NCBI GenBank assembly: GCA_017545365.1
Contig: JAFWOP010000117.1
Coordinates: 1-5,689 of the forward strand
Reading direction: 5' to 3'
DNA from: Bacteroidales bacterium
Lineage (GTDB): Bacteria; Bacteroidota; Bacteroidia; Bacteroidales; P3
Length of the DNA: 5,689 nucleotides
Shown here: piece by piece, positions 1 to 5,689 of the stretch
How the letters are laid out: every line of letters starts with the position of its first letter
How positions within the stretch are numbered: the stretch's first letter is position 1
Made by a program: the position numbers and the translations under genes
Notes under the pieces: generated by a model
Databases searched by the model: none
Told to the model about the DNA's origin: nothing
The model's input: only the letters and a program-made list of their open reading frames with translations

Positions 1-419
1 GATTATTTCTTCACGAGGCGGACAGGAAAACTTCCCCTAATGTCTGTTACTTGCAAAGTTCCGTTATATAGAGAGAATTGCAGGCTCTTTACATCAGTGA
101 GCTTGTAATAAACCCATCCATAGCCTATGGCATAGCTTAAGACTTCCTCAAAGCCAGTCACACCACCATAGATTAAGGCTGTTATTGGCTGAGCAAAGCC
201 ATTGTTGCTCAGTTTATCAATAATGCTCTGGGCATCATCTTTCGTTGGAACCCGCCAGCTTGCAGGGAAGTTGGCATATATATCATTCTCATCGTCAAAT
301 TTTTGAGATTTCACCGTAAATTTCTCTCCATTCACATCAATGTCATATTCCCTTAGAGGCTGACCACTGGTATTTCCGCTATGCCAGTTCTCCCTCATCC
401 ACACATTATTGAATATCTT
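1..419 (-). other. Low-G+C segment encoding the FISUMP-like C-terminal domain
   Basis: Counting bases gives 176 G+C in 1-420 (41.9%) against 258 in 421-840 (61.4%). The break is abrupt at about 415-420, between the codons for LVK and IFNNVW (residues ~597-605). This is where similarity to the Fibrobacter major paralogous domain begins. The reading frame is continuous across the break. The simplest reading is an in-frame recombination that gave an existing MACPF gene a new C-terminal module. Confidence 0.75.
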
Positions 420-2213
420 CACGAGCGGATACTTCCAGTCGGTTGCCTCCAGATACTCGTCCCTCGGGTCTTCGGCCTTGAGGGCCGTGGTTCCCTCGGG
501 CAGCTTGGGCAGTACGGATGCGCCGCGCAGATAGACGGTTGTGGCTGCTTCGTAGTCGAGCTCCTCGTATGCCTCCACGGCTACGTTGGTGCCGTACCAC
601 GACACGCGGGCGGGCTTGTGGCTCTTGCCGTCGCCGAGGTAGAAGCCCATGTTGTAGCGGGGCTTGTTGTTGACCACGGGATAGACCACGGTGACGCGCT
701 TGTCGCGGTTGATGTTGGGGATGTACTCGTTGCACACCTGCCCTACCCACTGCCCGTCGAGGTAGATGTCCTTGATGAGCGTCTCGTTGTACTTGGCATT
801 TTCGAAGGAGGGCACGGTGAACTCGGTGACGGTGCCGCACTTGTAGGTGGAGAAGTCGGCGGCCACTGAGCCGTCGGTCATGTACGACTTGAGGGCCTGA
901 TAGCGAGCCTCGCCGTCGAAGCCGGCATCCTCGACGGTAGCCTCTCGGTCTACGAGTTCATAGAGTGGCACAAGCGAGTTTTCGCTGAAGTTGACCAGGG
1001 CCATGTTGTCTTTCGTTACCGACTCCTTCCATGCCTCGTAGTTCTCGGCGGTGAATGTCTTCTCGGCACCCACTTTCGTAGCCAGTGCCTCGTCGCCTCC
1101 GAGCACGCTCAAGGTGAGGCTTATGGCCTTGGCGTTCTCCTTGTACGACTGCTTGAAGTGCTCGTCGACGGATGCCTCGGCCTTGACAACGCCGTCATAA
1201 CTGGCCTTGGCGAATGCCTTCACGTCGTAGGCAGAGGTGATCTCGCTGGTGTTCACCTGCAGCGAGCGGCGCAGTCGTCCGCCCAGTCCGGCCTCCACGA
1301 TGACGTGGGTGCCGAAGTCGCTGATGAGTCGCTGGAATCCCTCGCGCGTGTTGGGATAAAGATTGCGCATGCCGCGATTGGTCTTCACCTTCAGTCCGTT
1401 GATGGCGTTGTAGGCATCGTCGGTCATGTAGTCGAAGATGAGCGATTGTGCGCTCTTACTGAGCGAAGCGCGGCGTTTCTGCACGTCGAAGTAGGTGGAG
1501 GCATACTCGTAGGTGCTGCTCTCCGAGGTCTCCATGTCGAACGAGGCATTGGCCTCGCCCTTGAATCCGCCGTAGCTACCCTCCACGCCGGCCTTGACGG
1601 TGAGCTTGTTAGATACCTCGCTGATTGTGCTGCCGGTGACGGTGTAGTCGGAGAGTTCCACCTGCGCGGCGTTTACGTTCTCGACGCCGTCCTTTATCAT
1701 GCGCTTGGTGTCGAAGACCTCGACCTTGACGGAGTTGGGACTGGCCCACTCGCCCGTGATGTCGTAGCTGTAGCCCACGGCGTAGATCTTGTTACTGGTC
1801 TCGATGATGTCAGCAGCGTTGCCGCCGTAGTCGCCCAGATATTTCTGCTCCACGGTGAGCGTCTTGTTCTCCGACTCATGGCCGGGGAAAACGATGTTGA
1901 GTGTACCGAGTTTGCGGTCTTCGAAGGTATTGTTCTCCACATAGACGGCGACGGTGGCGTTGCCCGTGCCGCTGCCGTTCTGCACGTGCAGGAATCGGTT
2001 CTGGCTCGTTACGGTCCACTGTCCCTCGGTCTTGATGTCGAAGGTAAACTCATGGGCACCGGCCTCCACCAGGATGTCGGCATCCGCTGTCTTCTCTGTG
2101 CCGCTGGGCAGCGTGACGTCGGCCACATATTTGGCATCGTCGCTGCTGCTGCAAGCCGCGAAGGTTACTACTGCGATGGCCAGGGCCATCAGACTTCTGA
2201 ATGTTCTTTTCAT
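3..2213 (-). CDS. Surface lipoprotein with BACON-like, MACPF (pore-forming) and FISUMP-like domains; BSAP-like candidate antibacterial toxin
   Basis: This is a complete 736-residue protein. The signal peptide ends in a lipobox-like TFAAC with lipidated Cys21. SSSDD follows, resembling the Bacteroidetes surface-export signal, so the protein probably sits on the outer face of the outer membrane. Residues ~30-125 resemble a BACON beta-sandwich (GQWTV, the GSGTGNATV stretch, terminal TLTVEQ). Residues ~135-450 are a MACPF domain: FGTHV-x6-GG at 300-312 fits the family signature with F and V at the aromatic positions, and LSVLGGD lies at 368-374. Residues ~451-598 are a beta-rich segment holding the only two other cysteines (459, 494), a possible disulphide. 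Residues ~599-736 resemble the Fibrobacter major paralogous (FISUMP) domain: NVWMREN at 603-609, SWRVPT at 652-657, terminal FPVRLVKK. MACPF proteins oligomerise into pores; Bacteroidales members include the BSAP toxins. Toxin activity here is inferred. The ATG at 2213 is preferred because the signal peptide starts there; no strong Shine-Dalgarno precedes it. Confidence 0.9.
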   Translation of the reverse strand: MKRTFRSLMALAIAVVTFAACSSSDDAKYVADVTLPSGTEKTADADILVEAGAHEFTFDIKTEGQWTVTSQNRFLHVQNGSGTGNATVAVYVENNTFEDRKLGTLNIVFPGHESENKTLTVEQKYLGDYGGNAADIIETSNKIYAVGYSYDITGEWASPNSVKVEVFDTKRMIKDGVENVNAAQVELSDYTVTGSTISEVSNKLTVKAGVEGSYGGFKGEANASFDMETSESSTYEYASTYFDVQKRRASLSKSAQSLIFDYMTDDAYNAINGLKVKTNRGMRNLYPNTREGFQRLISDFGTHVIVEAGLGGRLRRSLQVNTSEITSAYDVKAFAKASYDGVVKAEASVDEHFKQSYKENAKAISLTLSVLGGDEALATKVGAEKTFTAENYEAWKESVTKDNMALVNFSENSLVPLYELVDREATVEDAGFDGEARYQALKSYMTDGSVAADFSTYKCGTVTEFTVPSFENAKYNETLIKDIYLDGQWVGQVCNEYIPNINRDKRVTVVYPVVNNKPRYNMGFYLGDGKSHKPARVSWYGTNVAVEAYEELDYEAATTVYLRGASVLPKLPEGTTALKAEDPRDEYLEATDWKYPLVKIFNNVWMRENWHSGNTSGQPLREYDIDVNGEKFTVKSQKFDDENDIYANFPASWRVPTKDDAQSIIDKLSNNGFAQPITALIYGGVTGFEEVLSYAIGYGWVYYKLTDVKSLQFSLYNGTLQVTDIRGSFPVRLVKK

Positions 2214-2259
2214 TGTCGTTTACTTTAGATTGTTAGACATATTATTAACTATTTATACC
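2214..2259 (-). other. AT-rich spacer between the peptidase and MACPF genes
   Basis: This 46-base spacer is strongly AT-rich compared with its flanks. I see no TAnnTTTG element of the Bacteroidales promoter type and no strong GC stem followed by a T run. The only pairing is a weak GTTA/TAAC stem with a 10-base loop. The leader before the MACPF ATG is A-rich (AAAGTAAACGACA) without a clear Shine-Dalgarno. Read-through from the upstream genes is the most likely source of MACPF transcription; a weak internal promoter cannot be excluded. Confidence 0.5.
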
Positions 2260-4698
2260 TTATTTATTGTTATAGCGTATGAACTCGGCGGGGCCGGTGG
2301 TGAAGAGGTTGCCGTAGTGGTCGGCGTTCACTATCTTGGCGTGGGAGCCGAGGGTGTGCTGGGCGCAGTAGAGGAAGATGTCGCGGAAACTGCTCTGCGG
2401 ATTGTCGGTGAGGCAGTTGACGAGGTTCAGCGAGAAGCGGTCGCACATCCAGATGCGGGCGTCGTTGTTCCAGTGGTCGGCCCACGACTGCTCGGCGGCA
2501 CTGGCTCCCGACATGGCGAGCACGCCGGGGATTCCCTCGATGGCGCGGATGACGCGCTCGCCGTAGCAGGGCTCGGCGGCGATACAGAGCTTGCGGAACT
2601 GCATCTGGCTGGCGGTCTGGCGGAGCAACTCGGCGGTGAAGCCCTGGCCGGCGTGGGTGTCGCGCCAGACGAACTCGTCGGCTCCGCTCTGCGACTGGCT
2701 GCTGCCGTGGCCGCTCCAGAAGAAGAGCACGTTGTTGCCTGCGTCCTGGGGGAGGACGACGGGGAGGCGCGACGAGACGCGGCCCGCGAGGATGTCGGCG
2801 ATGTCGCGTGCGGAGAGGTCGCGGCTGTCGTAGTCTACTACGGCTTTCGGCAGTTGGTCGGTGCCGCCGAGGAGGTCGGGACCGCCAGGGGCGTTGCGCA
2901 CGGTGCCGGGCTGCGGGTTGCGGCTCTGCGCGGCCATCGTGGCATCGGTGATGAGGATGATGTGGTCGTCGTCGAATCCGCCGCGCCGCAGGGCCTGGTA
3001 GACGCTGAGCACGTCGGCCTGGTGGCGGTAGTTGATGAAGCCGTCGGAGCCCTGCACGAGCACGGCATACTGGTCGGTCAATGCGGGATATACGAAGTGG
3101 TGGTCGGTGCCGCCGCTGGCCTGCTGGCGGAAGTCGGCGTCGGCCTGCTGCTCGTTGTAAAGGTAGAGCCAGGCGGCGTTGGCGTCGGTGGTGCGCCCGC
3201 CGGTGGTGCCGAAGTACTGGCGGTGGACGATCTGGTCGTCGATGATCTGCCAGCGCACGTAGGTCGTGGTGGTGGCGGCGGTGTAGGTGTCGCGGTCGAA
3301 GGCGATCTCGCCGGAGGCGCCGATGAAGTGGAGCAACTGGCCGCGCTCCAGGGCGGAGAGGTAGATCTCCATGGCGGTGGCATCCCAGGCGGAGCCGCCC
3401 ATGGGGGCAGCGGCAGAGCCGGAGGTGATGGCGATGATGGCCTGATTAAATGAAGAATGAAGAGTGAAGAGTGAAGAATCTGCTGCCGCCGTGGGGCGAT
3501 GCTCGACGTAGCAGGCGGCGAAGGCGGCGAGCATGAGGGCATCGTAGAACTTGCACTCGGCGAAGGTGGGCAGTTGCGAGAAGCGCGTCTTGTAACTCAA
3601 CTCGAAGCCCGTGCCGGGGTCGGCGTAGGGCGAGAAGCCTTCGGTGCCCTGCAGTATCTTCGTGCCGCGCGGGCCGAGGGCCGTCAGGGCATCCTCGCTC
3701 AAGCCCGAAAAGGCGAAGTAGGTCTGGTAGGAGGCGTTGAACAACTGCCAGAACTGGTCGTTGGCGGGGTCGTCGGGGTCGGTGCTGGGCAGCATGTCGG
3801 CCAGTTGGGGGTCGTCGAGCATCGCCTTGCGGTTGTCGCGCACCACGTCGTACATCTGCTGTGCGGTCTCTACGGCGCAGAAGATGGCAGAGCGGACAAA
3901 CGGACTCTCGCGCATGACGGGCCGGTATTCGCCGAGCAGCGAGAGCAGGCCGGCGCTGGAGCCGAACTGCCGGTTACGCTGCAGCGTGATGCCTACCTCC
4001 TGGGCGTAGAAGGGTGCCCAGTAGTTGAACGTCATGCCGTAAGCATCGTCGGGTGTGAATACGCCACACGTCGCAGCGGTGAGTTCGTCGTCTTCGAGGA
4101 TGTCCTTGTACTGATATTCATAGTACTTGCTCTCGGTGGCGAAGCCGCTCATGAGCAGTCCGGTGAAGTTGACGTCGGTCTCGGTGAGCGACCAGAGGAA
4201 GGGCGTGGTGTTCGTCTTCTGTCCGCTGGTGGTGACGGCATAGCGGCGGATGACGTCCTCGCTGGTGGCCGTGGGGGCTATGAGGGGTTTCTGTGTCTTC
4301 ATGCAGGCAGGGGCGAACTCTGCCACGCCCTCGTTGGAGAAGGGGCCGATGACGGCGATGACGGTGCTGTCTGAGGCCAGGCGGGTGCTCAGTTCGGCGA
4401 GGTTGGCTGACAGTTCGTCGTACCACGCTATCTTGAGGTCGATGGCCAGCGTGTCGTGCATCTGCGCCTCGCGGAAGTTCTCCAGGAACCAGCTGGCGGT
4501 GCGCTCCAGACGGGCCTTCGTGGCAGCGTCGCCGATGGGTGCCACCACGGCCACGGTCTTCTCCACCCAGTGGCGGGCGGCGACGATCTCCGTGCGGTCG
4601 TCCTCCTGACGGCAAGAAGTGAATAGTGAACAGTGAATAGTGAATAGTGCTGCGCACAGCAACATCTTACATCTTACATCACACATCTTACTTCTCAT
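2260..4698 (-). CDS. Lipoprotein fusing a type I periplasmic-binding receptor domain to a C13 (legumain-like) cysteine peptidase
   Basis: This is an 812-residue protein when started at the ATG at 4698, which has AAAGGAGG six bases upstream. A longer frame reaches 4749 but has no such site and would overlap the upstream gene more. The signal peptide ends in LFTSC with lipidated Cys29, followed by RQEDD, which suggests surface or outer-membrane location. Residues ~44-497 read as a type I periplasmic-binding domain of the amino-acid-receptor kind: IGPFSNEG at 117-124, PLIAPTATSED at 138-148, and IGASGEIAFDRDTY near its end. Residues ~544-790 are C13-peptidase-like: YAVLVQGSDGFINYRHQADV at 544-563, catalytic His664 in SGHGS, catalytic Cys711 in AEPCYGE, and SGASAAEQSW at 730-739. 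Both catalytic residues are present, so it is probably active. C13 enzymes such as legumain and GPI8 cut after Asn/Asp or act as transamidases; the substrate here is unknown. The fusion suggests ligand-controlled proteolysis (inference). Three 7-bp repeat tracts lie inside the gene. Confidence 0.88.
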   Translation of the reverse strand: MRSKMCDVRCKMLLCAALFTIHCSLFTSCRQEDDRTEIVAARHWVEKTVAVVAPIGDAATKARLERTASWFLENFREAQMHDTLAIDLKIAWYDELSANLAELSTRLASDSTVIAVIGPFSNEGVAEFAPACMKTQKPLIAPTATSEDVIRRYAVTTSGQKTNTTPFLWSLTETDVNFTGLLMSGFATESKYYEYQYKDILEDDELTAATCGVFTPDDAYGMTFNYWAPFYAQEVGITLQRNRQFGSSAGLLSLLGEYRPVMRESPFVRSAIFCAVETAQQMYDVVRDNRKAMLDDPQLADMLPSTDPDDPANDQFWQLFNASYQTYFAFSGLSEDALTALGPRGTKILQGTEGFSPYADPGTGFELSYKTRFSQLPTFAECKFYDALMLAAFAACYVEHRPTAAADSSLFTLHSSFNQAIIAITSGSAAAPMGGSAWDATAMEIYLSALERGQLLHFIGASGEIAFDRDTYTAATTTTYVRWQIIDDQIVHRQYFGTTGGRTTDANAAWLYLYNEQQADADFRQQASGGTDHHFVYPALTDQYAVLVQGSDGFINYRHQADVLSVYQALRRGGFDDDHIILITDATMAAQSRNPQPGTVRNAPGGPDLLGGTDQLPKAVVDYDSRDLSARDIADILAGRVSSRLPVVLPQDAGNNVLFFWSGHGSSQSQSGADEFVWRDTHAGQGFTAELLRQTASQMQFRKLCIAAEPCYGERVIRAIEGIPGVLAMSGASAAEQSWADHWNNDARIWMCDRFSLNLVNCLTDNPQSSFRDIFLYCAQHTLGSHAKIVNADHYGNLFTTGPAEFIRYNNK
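3451..3478. repeat. Heptanucleotide tract C: four 7-bp units inside the binding domain
   Basis: On the plus strand the units are tgaagaa, tgaagag, tgaagag, tgaagaa. The tract is AT-rich inside a very GC-rich gene and encodes SSLFTLHSS at residues ~408-416 of the 812-residue protein, between the helix ending CYVEHRPTAAAD and the segment starting NQAIIAITSG. The reading frame stays open. The sequence resembles tract B in period and in its peptide (SLFT, H, S), so both probably come from the same class of repeat. It looks like a surface-loop insertion in the periplasmic-binding domain. Confidence 0.8.
4614..4648. repeat. Heptanucleotide tract B: 7-bp units encoding the signal-peptide core
   Basis: On the plus strand the units are gaatagt, gaacagt, gaatagt, gaatagt (4621-4648), preceded by a degenerate aagaagt (4614-4620). 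On the coding strand this reads as repeated ACTATTC and encodes the hydrophobic FTIHCSLFTS run, ending at the first base of the codon for the predicted lipidated cysteine (4614-4612). The unit differs from tract A but has the same period. The two tracts are separated by only 13 bases. Confidence 0.85.
4662..4696. repeat. Heptanucleotide tract A: five imperfect 7-bp units at the gene junction
   Basis: On the plus strand the units are acatctt, acatctt, acatcac, acatctt, acttctc (4662-4668, 4669-4675, 4676-4682, 4683-4689, 4690-4696). On the coding strand this is AAGATGT-type repeats. The tract contains the TAA stop of the BMP-like gene (4690-4688) and encodes nearly all of the n-region RSKMCDVRCKM of the downstream lipoprotein signal peptide. 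Every AAGATGT-type unit carries an ATG: those at 4686 and 4665 are in the peptidase frame, those at 4679 and 4672 are not. Confidence 0.85.
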
Positions 4699-5689
4699 AT
4701 TCTGCCTCCTTTCTGATTGCTTCTTCGTGAATCTTCGCCCGCATCTCATCGGTGAGTTCGTAGCCGTCGGCGAAACTAATTATGCTGTACAGAAAACTGT
4801 TGTCTGGCGTGACTACCACGTCGGTGTATCCGTCGGCCAGGCCGAGCGACTGGTGCTTGGGCATGCCCTCTGGCGAGAGCCACTGCGAGATGCAGAGTGC
4901 CACGGCGCGGTCGATGTGCTTGACGCAGGAGAGCGAGCTCTGGGTTGAGTTGATGGCCACGTTGACACCGGCCAGGTCGTATCCGCCCATCATGTCGTTC
5001 AGATACTGGAAGGTGCGGGCAGCACCGCCGCAGACGGGCACGAGCATCTTGAAGTAGCCGGTCCACTGGCGGTCGTACATGACGTGTATGGCTGTGGTGT
5101 CGGCCACGGTGAAGCCTCCGGCCACATCGTCGGAGAGATATTCGGTGACGAGCGTCTTGCTGATGCCAAGCCGTTCGGGGTACTGGATGTAGTCGGCGTT
5201 GAAGCCATCCGTAAAACCGTCGACGGCTCCGCTGACCGACTCCACCTTGGGGTTGGCGGCCACAAGCAGCACCTGCGAGGCCAGGGACTGGGCCAGTCCG
5301 CCGGCCTCGTACATCGCACCGTAGTAGGGCAGGCAGAGCGTGGAGCCCTTGCCCGTGAGGGGCTCGGAGGTCTCGAGGTAGAGCAGGTCGGTGTAGGGGT
5401 TGGCGGCCAGTCGGTCGTTGTTCCGGCGCAGGTAGTCGTCGTAGCTGGCGGCGGCCACGATGAAGAGTCGTCGCACGGTGTCCTGTGCGGCGCTCATCTG
5501 CTCGAACAGCGTCTCAAGGTAAGCCAGCCCCTCCTCGCGGGTGGAGGGCGAGAGCTGCATGGTGCGCAGGCCGTGCTCCTTGGCGGCCTGCTCCACACTC
5601 TGGTAGATGAGGTCGTTGTAGTTGCCGTCGCCCACGGCATTGGGGTCGTAGATGACGGTGACGAGCGGCTTGGCCGACGGTGCATCGGC
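4688..5689 (-). CDS. BMP-family (basic membrane protein) substrate-binding protein, N-terminus beyond window
   Basis: A frame open to the right edge encodes 333 residues and ends in TAA at 4690-4688. The 18 visible codons upstream of the GTG at 5635 continue the fold (KPLVTVIYDPNAVGDGNYND), so that GTG is not the start; the signal peptide and true start lie outside the window. Family features, numbered from the first visible residue: VIYDP then DGNYND at 21-26, matching the D-x-x-F-N loop of BMP/PnrA proteins; YYGAMYEAG at 122-130, like the family's YEAGYLAG; VDGFTDGFN at 156-164, like its F-x-x-GF segment; and SCVKHIDRAV at 254-263, like its SVxKxVDxAV helix. Characterised BMP proteins bind nucleosides or similar small ligands for ABC uptake. 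No permease or ATPase follows here, so a sensing or scavenging role is as likely as uptake. The 3' end overlaps the receptor-peptidase start by 11 bases, indicating co-translation. Probably a lipoprotein, but this cannot be seen. Confidence 0.8.
   Translation of the reverse strand, partial: ADAPSAKPLVTVIYDPNAVGDGNYNDLIYQSVEQAAKEHGLRTMQLSPSTREEGLAYLETLFEQMSAAQDTVRRLFIVAAASYDDYLRRNNDRLAANPYTDLLYLETSEPLTGKGSTLCLPYYGAMYEAGGLAQSLASQVLLVAANPKVESVSGAVDGFTDGFNADYIQYPERLGISKTLVTEYLSDDVAGGFTVADTTAIHVMYDRQWTGYFKMLVPVCGGAARTFQYLNDMMGGYDLAGVNVAINSTQSSLSCVKHIDRAVALCISQWLSPEGMPKHQSLGLADGYTDVVVTPDNSFLYSIISFADGYELTDEMRAKIHEEAIRKEAEYEK
4705..4712 (-). promoter_or_regulatory. Strong Shine-Dalgarno site fixing the receptor-peptidase start
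   Basis: The minus strand reads AAAGGAGG, then CAGAAT, then ATG at 4698. This near-perfect Shine-Dalgarno at ideal spacing decides between starts at 4749, 4698, 4686 and 4665. It lies inside the last codons of the BMP-like gene (RKEAEYEK), so ribosomes ending that gene arrive at the site, consistent with translational coupling. A site this strong is uncommon in Bacteroidales, where initiation often relies on A-rich leaders. Confidence 0.75.

Larger units (their letters stand above)
4612..4698 (-). other. Lipoprotein signal peptide region of the receptor-peptidase
   Basis: This codes for the first 29 residues: a basic n-region (MRSKMCDVRCK), a hydrophobic core (MLLCAALFTIHCSLF) and the lipobox-like FTSC. 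The core is interrupted by His22, which is unusual. Almost all of it derives from tracts A and B, with a 13-base GC-rich joint between them that contributes to LLCAAL. The mature protein would begin CRQEDD, whose acidic cluster fits a surface-export signal. Confidence 0.7.

Noticed and set aside
1..419. Low-G+C segment as a separate gene or a pseudogene fragment
   Set aside because: The frame is continuous with the MACPF gene, with no stop or frameshift, and the segment ends in a normal FISUMP-like terminus followed directly by TAA.
2214..2259. Promoter or terminator between the peptidase and MACPF genes
   Set aside because: The spacer is AT-rich, but I found no Bacteroidales-type TAnnTTTG box and no stable GC stem with a T run; the GTTA/TAAC pairing is too weak.
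1954..3453. Long plus-strand open frame of 499 codons, and similar plus-strand frames at 1158-2228 and 3499-4374
   Set aside because: They lie antisense to genes with clear domain motifs, have Val/Gly/Ala-rich low-complexity translations, and match the shadow frames expected opposite GC-rich codons.
4614..4696. CRISPR array
   Set aside because: The repeats are 7-bp direct units with no spacers, and they lie within coding sequence.
4699..4749. Start of the receptor-peptidase at the ATG at 4749, adding 17 residues
   Set aside because: The extension MRCGRRFTKKQSERRQN lies inside the BMP-like gene and spoils the signal peptide, while the ATG at 4698 has an excellent Shine-Dalgarno six bases upstream.
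5633..5635. GTG as start codon of the BMP-like gene
   Set aside because: The frame stays open to the window edge, and the upstream residues (PLVTVIYDPNA) form the first beta strand expected of the fold, so the gene begins outside the window.

Overview
The window looks like a gut or oral Bacteroidales chromosome (Bacteroides/Prevotella/Alistipes-type). The reasons are the lipoprotein signals with acidic residues just after the lipidated cysteine, a BACON-like domain, a Bacteroidales-type MACPF protein, a FISUMP-like domain, and AT-rich 7-bp repeat tracts of a style I recall as common in this group. Most of the window is GC-rich; 421-840 counts 61% G+C. The genus cannot be fixed from sequence alone.

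There are three genes, all on the minus strand, reading from the right edge to the left. (1) 5689-4688 is a BMP-family (basic membrane protein, type I periplasmic-binding fold) protein whose N-terminus lies outside the window. (2) 4698-2260 is an 812-residue predicted lipoprotein that joins a type I periplasmic-binding (receptor-like) domain to a C13 legumain-like cysteine peptidase with both catalytic residues visible. It overlaps gene 1 by 11 bases. (3) 2213-3 is a 736-residue predicted surface lipoprotein with BACON-like, MACPF pore-forming and FISUMP-like parts, 46 bases downstream of gene 2. No promoter or terminator stands out between the genes, so they probably form one transcription unit. 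No transporter permease, RNA gene, CRISPR array or transposase is visible.

Together the genes suggest a cell-envelope system with two ligand-binding proteins, one fused to a protease, followed by a pore-forming protein. Bacteroidales MACPF lipoproteins include the BSAP antibacterial toxins, so a regulated or proteolytically processed anti-competitor toxin is a reasonable hypothesis, but nothing here proves it.

Two DNA-level features stand out. First, the last ~140 codons of the MACPF gene (1-420) fall abruptly to 42% G+C exactly where the FISUMP-like part begins, which suggests a swapped-in C-terminal domain. Second, three 7-bp-period repeat tracts lie inside the receptor-protease gene. Two of them build almost all of its lipoprotein signal peptide, and one also supplies the stop codon of the upstream gene.
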